A stretch of 52,881 nucleotides of DNA from Gloeocapsa sp. DLM2.Bin57 (GTDB taxonomy: Bacteria > Cyanobacteriota > Cyanobacteriia > Cyanobacteriales > Gloeocapsaceae), in the NCBI GenBank assembly GCA_007693955.1, contig RECR01000135.1, forward strand, positions 1 to 52,881, written 5' to 3'. This document shows positions 48,040-52,881 of the stretch, in pieces. The notes below the pieces were generated by a model that had not been told where the DNA came from, made no database searches, and saw nothing but the letters and a program-made list of their open reading frames with translations. Numbering within the stretch: position 1 is the stretch's first letter; every line of letters begins with the position of its first letter. The position numbers and the translations under genes were made by a program.

Positions 48040-48609
48040 GTGGCTAGTCGTAAAATTCTGGTTATTGATGATAGTAGGGTAATTAGACGGTGCGTCAAGG
48101 ATATGTTACCAGAAGGGCAATTTGAAATCATAGAAGCACAAGATGGACAACAGGGGTGGGATTTGATCCAAAGTGCAGAACCTAACTTAATTATGCTGGA
48201 TTTCTTTTTACCAAAAATGAGCGGTTGGGATGTATATCTACAAATTCAGAAGCAACAAGAACTCAAAGCTATACCCCTAGTATTGATGTCTGGTCGTAAA
48301 GAAGAGGTAACAGATAAAATCAAAGAGCCTTTTCTAGATTTCGCTTTTGTAGAGAAACCCTTTGATCAAAAACAACTCATAGAAGGAATTAAAGACGCGA
48401 TGCAGAAAGCGAAGAAATTCGCCGTTGCTAAACCTGTAGCTCCAAAAGCAGTTACTCCCCCAACAACTGCTGTGTCTAGTGATCCTGAAGCGATGGCAGC
48501 AGAAATCAAACAACTTAAAGCCACTATAGCCAAAATGCAGCAAGAAATGACCCAGATGAAGAAACAATTTAATCAAATTGTCCAAATCATTAAACAAAAA
48601 CTCAAATAA
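48040..48609 (+). CDS. Response regulator with C-terminal coiled coil
   Basis: About 189 aa. Receiver domain: VIDDSRV pocket, Asp in IMLDFFLPKMSG, and VEKPFDQ. A Pro/Ala/Thr-rich linker (about 130-150) leads to a coiled coil (AAEIKQLKATIAKMQQEMTQ and on) ending in Lys-rich residues. GTG 48040 is chosen because AAGGAG lies about nine bases upstream; a TTG at 48037 is adjacent. There is no DNA-binding domain, so output is probably by protein contact through the coiled coil. No partner kinase nearby. Confidence 0.85.
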   Translation: MASRKILVIDDSRVIRRCVKDMLPEGQFEIIEAQDGQQGWDLIQSAEPNLIMLDFFLPKMSGWDVYLQIQKQQELKAIPLVLMSGRKEEVTDKIKEPFLDFAFVEKPFDQKQLIEGIKDAMQKAKKFAVAKPVAPKAVTPPTTAVSSDPEAMAAEIKQLKATIAKMQQEMTQMKKQFNQIVQIIKQKLK

Positions 48610-48613
48610 TCCC

Positions 48614-48838
48614 GTGAGAGCAGCAATAATTTTAACTAGTAAAGTATTCGCGATCGCCTTGGTTATAGCAATCTTAATTAAATATGTTGCTGTCGAATTA
48701 CCCATAGCCTTTAGTCCAACTAACGCTTTGATTGGGGTTTTTTTACCTCCAGTAATCATGGTTTTATTGTTAATCTGGAGGACAAGTCAGAACAATGTCA
48801 GCCAAAATGAAGCAAATCAGGACGATTCAATCAATTAA
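48614..48838 (+). CDS. Small conserved membrane protein
   Basis: About 74 aa from GTG 48614. Two hydrophobic segments, IILTSKVFAIALVIAILIKY and ALIGVFLPPVIMVLLLIW, predict two membrane helices, with an acidic Asn-rich tail. An upstream ATG at 48578 lies inside the preceding gene and adds residues unlike a signal, so the GTG is preferred. It sits four bases after the response regulator stop and overlaps the DUF39 gene by 44 bases. Function unknown. Confidence 0.6.
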   Translation: MRAAIILTSKVFAIALVIAILIKYVAVELPIAFSPTNALIGVFLPPVIMVLLLIWRTSQNNVSQNEANQDDSIN

Positions 48839-49982
48839 CGCCAAAATTAAACAAGGCTCAGCTGTAGTTTGGACAGTAGCGGAACTGAAAAAAAAAGTCA
48901 AAGAAATAGGAGTAAAAAACTGTTATGAACAAGTAGATGTTATCTGTACAGGAACATTTGAACCGATGGAGTCATCGGGAGCATTCATCAATATTGGACA
49001 TACAGATCCACCCATCAAAATTCGCCAATGTTGGTTAGATGGAATCCCGGTTTATGCGGGTTTTGGCGCAGTGGATTTATATTTAGGTGCTACTAGTATG
49101 GCTGATTACGGTGGAGAAGTTCCCGAAGCTGAAGAAAAAGGAGGAGGTCATATTATTGAGGAGTTAATCGCGGGAAAAACAATACACTTACGCGCAATTG
49201 GACAAGTAACCGATTGTTATCCGAGAGCGTCTCTGGAAACCTCGATTAACCGTGATACCATTAACCAATTTTATTTATTTAATCCTCGCAATCTCTATCA
49301 AAATTTTATCGTTGGTGTGAATGCCGGCGATCGCCCACTGTTTACCTATCTCGGTCCATTATTACCGCGTTTAGGGAATGCTGTTTACTCTAATCCTGGG
49401 GCGATTTCCCCTTTATTTAACGATCCTAAATTAGAAGTCATCGGTATTGGTACGCGGATTTTTTTAGGTGGAGCAATAGGTTATATTACTTGGGAAGGTA
49501 CACAACATTTTCCCTTGCAAAAACGTTTACCCAATGATACCCCCATTGGACCTGCAGCTACCTTAGCTTTAATTGGTAACGCTAAAGAAATGGATTCTTA
49601 CTGGGTGAGAGGTTGTTATTTTAAACATTATGGACCATCTTTAATGTTAGGTGTGGGGATACCCTTACCTGTTTTACACGAAGGAGTAATTAAACGTTGT
49701 GGGATTCAAGACGAAGAAATAGTTACTCCCATTATGGATTTTTCGATACCAAGAAGAGTACGTCCTACTTTTGGGTTAGTTAGTTATGCTCAATTAAAAA
49801 GCGGTAAAATTACCATTGAAGGGAAAACAGTTAGAACAGCACCCTTAGCTAGTATTGCTCGTTCTTTAGAAGTAGCAGAAGCCTTAAAAAGTTTAATCGA
49901 AAAAGGTGATTTTACCTTAACTGAGTCTGTAGCTTCTTTACCGATGGATCGTTCATTTTTACCTCAAGATAATAGAAAGTAG
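48795..49982 (+). CDS. DUF39/HcyBio-family protein (aspartate semialdehyde sulfurtransferase-like)
   Basis: 395 aa. The conserved pattern TFEPMESSGAFINIGHTDPP, GFGAVDLYLGATSMADYGG, GGGHIIEELIAGK, NPGAISPLFNDP and IGTRIFLGGAIGYITWEGTQ is that of the homocysteine biosynthesis family (DUF39). In methanogens a relative works with a ferredoxin-like partner to make homocysteine from aspartate semialdehyde; the activity in cyanobacteria is inference. The ferredoxin/NIL partner gene is not adjacent. Its stop overlaps the start of the lytic transglycosylase gene by one base. Confidence 0.8.
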   Translation: MSAKMKQIRTIQSINAKIKQGSAVVWTVAELKKKVKEIGVKNCYEQVDVICTGTFEPMESSGAFINIGHTDPPIKIRQCWLDGIPVYAGFGAVDLYLGATSMADYGGEVPEAEEKGGGHIIEELIAGKTIHLRAIGQVTDCYPRASLETSINRDTINQFYLFNPRNLYQNFIVGVNAGDRPLFTYLGPLLPRLGNAVYSNPGAISPLFNDPKLEVIGIGTRIFLGGAIGYITWEGTQHFPLQKRLPNDTPIGPAATLALIGNAKEMDSYWVRGCYFKHYGPSLMLGVGIPLPVLHEGVIKRCGIQDEEIVTPIMDFSIPRRVRPTFGLVSYAQLKSGKITIEGKTVRTAPLASIARSLEVAEALKSLIEKGDFTLTESVASLPMDRSFLPQDNRK

Positions 49983-52207
49983 TGAAAAAATTAACTATAA
50001 AAAAAGGTTCTTTCTTCTTAGCAACAACTTTGTTACTAGGAGGGATTGGGGGTTATTTCTGGTTTCAACCCCAAGTTAAAAGATTAGCTCAAGAAGCAGT
50101 AGCTCTAGTTGAAGAATACCGTTTTTCTCTGAAGGGAACACCTGAAACAACTAATCAGGAATCTTCTAGAGTACTAGCTTTAGTGTTAGAAACACCCGAA
50201 ACTAGAAGAGAAGAGTTAACGATAATTGCTCAAAGTCAACCTAGTTTAGAACGTAATCGCGCTCGTTATTTATTAGCTAATGATTTAATCGCCCAATACG
50301 AAGGTGGTCAAGCTTTAGTTTTATTGAGACGTTTAGAAGTAACCTACCCTGTTTTAGCTCCCTATATTTTACTAAAAAGGGGTAGGGCTTATGAATTAAC
50401 TAATAATATTCAACAAGCACAAAATACCTGGCGTCAATTAATAGAAAATTATCCCGATACTCCTGCTGCAGCTCAAGCATTATTTTCTTTAAGTAATTAT
50501 GATCCTCAAGATCTTGAGCAGATGATCGCGCGTTTTCCTGAACATCCTCTCACTCATGAGATAGTGCGTCAACGTTTAGAAGAAAATCCAGACCAAGTGG
50601 AGTTAATGTTACTATTGGCTACTTATGACCATAGTTATCGCACTAACCCAATTAGAGATCGTTTGATTTTAGAGCATAGTGGCGATCTAACTCGCCAAAA
50701 TTGGCAAAGTATTGGCGCAGGATATTGGCAAAATGGGGAATATCGTAAAGCTTCAGACGCTTATCGTTACGTTGGGGGAGATCCGCGCAGTATCTATCGT
50801 ACAGCAAGAGGGTTTCATATCAATGGCAATACTAGAGAGGCGATTAGTTGGTATAAAAAACTAGTTACAGAGTTCCCTGATGCTCAAGAAACCGCTTTAG
50901 CTTTAGAACATCTAGCGACTTTATCTGGTGCGAAAGCTTCTTTATTTTATCTGGATTTATTAATTGAAAAATTTCCCTCTCAAGCAGCTACAGCTTATTA
51001 TCGTAAATCAATTATCCTAGATTTTCTGCAATCTCCCCAATCAGCAGTAGAAGCTAGAGAGACTTTACTGACAAATTATGCTGATTCAGAAGCAGCTATC
51101 ACTTATCGTTGGCAAACGGCACAAAAACTAGCCAACTCAGGGGATAAACGTCAAGCTATAGCATTGCTCAAACCGATCTTAGAGACTACTTCTGGAGGTG
51201 ATGTTGCTCCTGAAGCGGTGTTTTGGTTAGGTAAATGGTCTTTAGACCTAGGGGAAAAAGAACAAGCTAATCAAGCTTTTGAGTACATTTTAACTCATCA
51301 TTGGCAATCTTATTATGCTTGGCGTGCTGCTGTTTTTCTGGGTTGGGATGTGGGAGACTTTACTGATGTAAGGAATCATCGTCCTGAAGTAGTTAAACCT
51401 ACGCAACGTCCTCTACCTCCTGCGGGGTCGCCAACTTTTCAGGAATTATTTTTACTAGGTCAAGATTTAGACGCCTATTATTTATTTAATGCCGAAATCG
51501 GCGATCGCCAGGATTTAAGCGTAGCTGAACAATTTACCCAAGGGTTACTACTGTTAGAACAACAAGACTATCGTCGAGCTATTAGCTTAATTTGGAATTT
51601 AAAAATGAGGGAAGAACCCCGAGAACAAGAGCAATGGCAAGCTTTACGACAAACACCCACCTATTGGCAGGCTCTTTTTCCTTTCCCATATTATCAAACT
51701 ATCTTGACTTGGTCGGAAAAAAGAGACCTTAACCCTTTGTTAGTTATTTCCCTGATTCGTCAAGAGTCAACCTTTGAGGTTGATGCTCGTTCTCCTGTTG
51801 GGGCTAAAGGATTAATGCAAGTTATGCCTAGTACAGCTCAGTGGATTGCTGATATTAGTGATATTGACTCAGATTATTCTTTGGTTGATCCCGAGGATAA
51901 TATCATTTTGGGTACTTGGTATTTTGATCACACCCATGAGCAATATCAAAATCATTCCCTGTTTGCGGTAGCCAGTTATAACGCAGGTCCTGGTAACGTG
52001 AACAACTGGAAAAAGAGGTACTCTTTGACGGATGTTGATGTATTTGTGAATAATATCCCTTTTCCTGAGACTCAAGGATACGTAAAATCTGTTTTTGGTA
52101 ATTACTGGAATTACTTACGTATTTACAATCCTCAAGTCTCTGAATTAGTCTCACAATACAACGGGGTTAATTTACTTAGCTCTAGTCAATTAGAACAGTC
52201 ACAATAG
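49982..52207 (+). CDS. Soluble lytic murein transglycosylase (Slt70-like)
   Basis: 741 aa from GTG 49982, which shares one base with the previous stop. An N-terminal signal anchor (FFLATTLLLGGIGGYFWF) precedes a long superhelical region with TPR-like repeats, then a C-terminal lysozyme-like domain (about 580-720): catalytic Glu in ISLIRQESTFEVDARSPVGA, GLMQVMPSTAQW, and AVASYNAGPGNVNNW. It cleaves peptidoglycan glycan strands with formation of anhydro ends, acting in wall turnover in the periplasm. Confidence 0.9.
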   Translation: MKKLTIKKGSFFLATTLLLGGIGGYFWFQPQVKRLAQEAVALVEEYRFSLKGTPETTNQESSRVLALVLETPETRREELTIIAQSQPSLERNRARYLLANDLIAQYEGGQALVLLRRLEVTYPVLAPYILLKRGRAYELTNNIQQAQNTWRQLIENYPDTPAAAQALFSLSNYDPQDLEQMIARFPEHPLTHEIVRQRLEENPDQVELMLLLATYDHSYRTNPIRDRLILEHSGDLTRQNWQSIGAGYWQNGEYRKASDAYRYVGGDPRSIYRTARGFHINGNTREAISWYKKLVTEFPDAQETALALEHLATLSGAKASLFYLDLLIEKFPSQAATAYYRKSIILDFLQSPQSAVEARETLLTNYADSEAAITYRWQTAQKLANSGDKRQAIALLKPILETTSGGDVAPEAVFWLGKWSLDLGEKEQANQAFEYILTHHWQSYYAWRAAVFLGWDVGDFTDVRNHRPEVVKPTQRPLPPAGSPTFQELFLLGQDLDAYYLFNAEIGDRQDLSVAEQFTQGLLLLEQQDYRRAISLIWNLKMREEPREQEQWQALRQTPTYWQALFPFPYYQTILTWSEKRDLNPLLVISLIRQESTFEVDARSPVGAKGLMQVMPSTAQWIADISDIDSDYSLVDPEDNIILGTWYFDHTHEQYQNHSLFAVASYNAGPGNVNNWKKRYSLTDVDVFVNNIPFPETQGYVKSVFGNYWNYLRIYNPQVSELVSQYNGVNLLSSSQLEQSQ

Positions 52208-52214
52208 AGACAGA

Positions 52215-52562
52215 CTATTCTGCAGGTAGATTTTTAAAAGCGTCTTTGCTGACTGGAACTAAATCACCGTAGGTAGTTAAACCTAGATACATTTCTGATT
52301 CTTCGGCGATTAGTTTACCAGTGAAAACGCAACTTTCGTCTTTAGCTGCTTTAGCTTCGATTAGAGCACGGATATCAGCTTTGGAGAATTTAGGGCGATA
52401 ATCTCCTGATTTTTGTTGAACATAGTTCCAGAGAATATCACGGATTAAAGCTTGATAACCTTGATTACCAGAGAGTTTTTTTAGTTTCTCTTTGAGCTGT
52501 CTTTCTAGACGAATGCTGGTAACTTCCATTTCAGTGGTTGATGTACGATTCATGGTACGCAT
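52215..52562 (-). CDS. Ribbon-helix-helix-like small regulatory protein
   Basis: About 115 aa. TEMEVTSIRLERQLKEKLKKLSGNQGYQALIRDILWNYVQ has the form of a ribbon-helix-helix DNA-binding domain (beta strand, then two helices), followed by a conserved-looking tail ESEMYLGLTTYGDLVPVSKD. ATG 52562 is chosen because GAGG lies eight bases upstream; longer in-frame starts read through promoter DNA. A promoter is visible at 52607-52634. It may regulate a nearby gene or itself; the target is unknown. Confidence 0.7.
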   Translation of the reverse strand: MRTMNRTSTTEMEVTSIRLERQLKEKLKKLSGNQGYQALIRDILWNYVQQKSGDYRPKFSKADIRALIEAKAAKDESCVFTGKLIAEESEMYLGLTTYGDLVPVSKDAFKNLPAE

Positions 52563-52606
52563 TAAGTTTTCCTCGAATAAACTGTGATTTAACAGTACAT
52601 TAATAT

Positions 52607-52634
52607 ATTGTAGTGTATTTCGAGCTATTGTCAA
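52607..52634 (-). promoter_or_regulatory. Promoter of the ribbon-helix-helix-like gene
   Basis: On the minus strand TTGACA (52629-52634), a 16-base spacer and TACAAT (52607-52612) form a strong sigma-70-type promoter. A transcript would begin near 52600 and give a leader of about 40 bases before ATG 52562. AT-rich direct and inverted bits such as CAGTTTATT/AACAGT near 52580 could bind the encoded regulator. Confidence 0.7.
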
Positions 52635-52675
52635 GAAAAAACTCAAAAAATTTTTTTTTATAGCGTTACTTGAAA

Positions 52676-52710
52676 AGGCAAAAGGGAAGAGATGGGGGAG
52701 ATGGGGAGTA
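52676..52710. repeat. G-rich short repeat near the right window end
   Basis: AAAAGGGAAGAGATGGGGGAGATGGGGAG is of the same low-complexity type as the G-rich runs at 7621-7649 and 33297-33330. It lies between the ribbon-helix-helix gene promoter and tnpB repeat copy 4. No other feature is seen in 52640-52767. Confidence 0.4.
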
Positions 52711-52767
52711 TGATATATAGGAATAATAAAACCGTTCAACCGTTCCCCCTAAAACCTAATACCTAAA

Positions 52768-52881
52768 GTGACATACTCCTACAACGAATCAAAGATTACG
52801 CTGTAGGCTTCTTGTCTTTCACCTTCAGAGATGATTGACCGTTTTTGAGTGAGGCGATGCCCATCCCCACTTTTTTAATTA
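52768..52881 (-). mobile_element. IS200/IS605-type tnpB 3' end and right-end hairpin (copy 4, window edge)
   Basis: The reverse complement matches positions 1-114 with three differences by eye, all within the hairpin region; the outer 80 bases are identical. It encodes the same TnpB C-terminal residues ending KDKKPTA then TAA. The hairpin arms are weakened to CCTACA/TGTAGG. The adjacent gene-side bases (CTTTAGGTATTAGG on the minus strand) would be the guide of an omega RNA from this copy. As with copy 1, the rest of the element is outside the window. Confidence 0.75.

Noticed and set aside
52580-52660. T9 run near 52650 as a third slippage site
   Set aside because: It lies outside any supported coding region, upstream of the promoter, so no frame depends on it.
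52554-52739. Long N-terminal extension of the ribbon-helix-helix-like protein (start at 52739)
   Set aside because: The extension is read through a clear promoter (52607-52634) and low-complexity DNA; ATG 52562 has a proper ribosome site.

Overview
The window reads as chromosomal DNA of a cyanobacterium. It carries a thylakoid/PSII biogenesis factor (thf1/psb29), a phycobilin lyase (cpcT), the circadian output regulator rpaA, the inducible CO2-uptake genes ndhF3-ndhD3-cupA, and many GCGATCGC (HIP1) octamers. The DNA is AT-rich. The species cannot be fixed from the sequence. Both ends are the same 114-base repeat in opposite orientation. The repeat is the C-terminal codons of an IS200/IS605-type tnpB plus its right-end hairpin, and two further copies lie inside. 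The window therefore looks like an assembly contig bounded by a dispersed element, not a natural unit.

Layout. (1) 1-6.9 kb is an accessory defence island: a type I restriction-modification operon (hsdM-hsdS-hsdR). hsdM has lost its 5' end at the repeat and carries an in-frame palindromic insert. A MntA/HepT toxin-antitoxin pair, with a broken toxin gene, sits between hsdM and hsdS and is followed by a duplicated hsdM tail. A DUF4160/DUF2442 pair sits between hsdS and hsdR. (2) 6.9-9.4 kb: a HAD phosphatase, thf1, a tnpB/omega-RNA remnant and cpcT. (3) 9.4-18.5 kb: a Pix/Pil/Hmp-type chemotaxis operon (PATAN-REC, CheY, CheW, MCP, hybrid CheA, second CheW) that runs into a DHH phosphoesterase gene; then rpaA. 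(4) 19.4-25.9 kb: ABC exporter plus glycosyltransferase, glyoxalase II plus GT25-like glycosyltransferase, cobK, a small membrane protein and an esterase-like hydrolase. (5) 26-32.4 kb: thiC with promoter and TPP riboswitch, preceded by a tightly packed minus-strand operon (dimeric alpha/beta-barrel protein, Nudix protein, dynamin-like GTPase, second GTPase, 249-aa protein). (6) 32.5-36.6 kb: zinc-ribbon protein plus moaC, an M.HaeIII-like cytosine methyltransferase with a 43-aa upstream ORF, a short-chain dehydrogenase and a TPR protein. (7) 36.7-42.3 kb: a ccmR/ndhR-type LysR regulator with palindromic operator-like sites, then ndhF3-ndhD3-cupA. (8) 42.3-46 kb: acpP-fabF-tkt on the minus strand. 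(9) 46-52.6 kb: an HdrB-like CCG protein, lipA, a response regulator, a small membrane protein, a DUF39 sulfur-transfer enzyme, a lytic transglycosylase and a ribbon-helix-helix-like protein.

The most unusual signal is in the GTPase operon. Two of its genes, the Nudix gene and the last gene, each contain a run of exactly nine A. At each run a clearly coding reading frame continues only if one extra A is read. Either the assembly lost one base twice in one operon, or expression depends on slippage at A9 tracts. In the last gene the two frames would give alternative C-termini: a hydrophobic tail anchor or a roughly 90-residue charged, helical tail.

No tRNA, rRNA or CRISPR array was seen. All functional calls are from reading motifs and remembered families; no database search was run.
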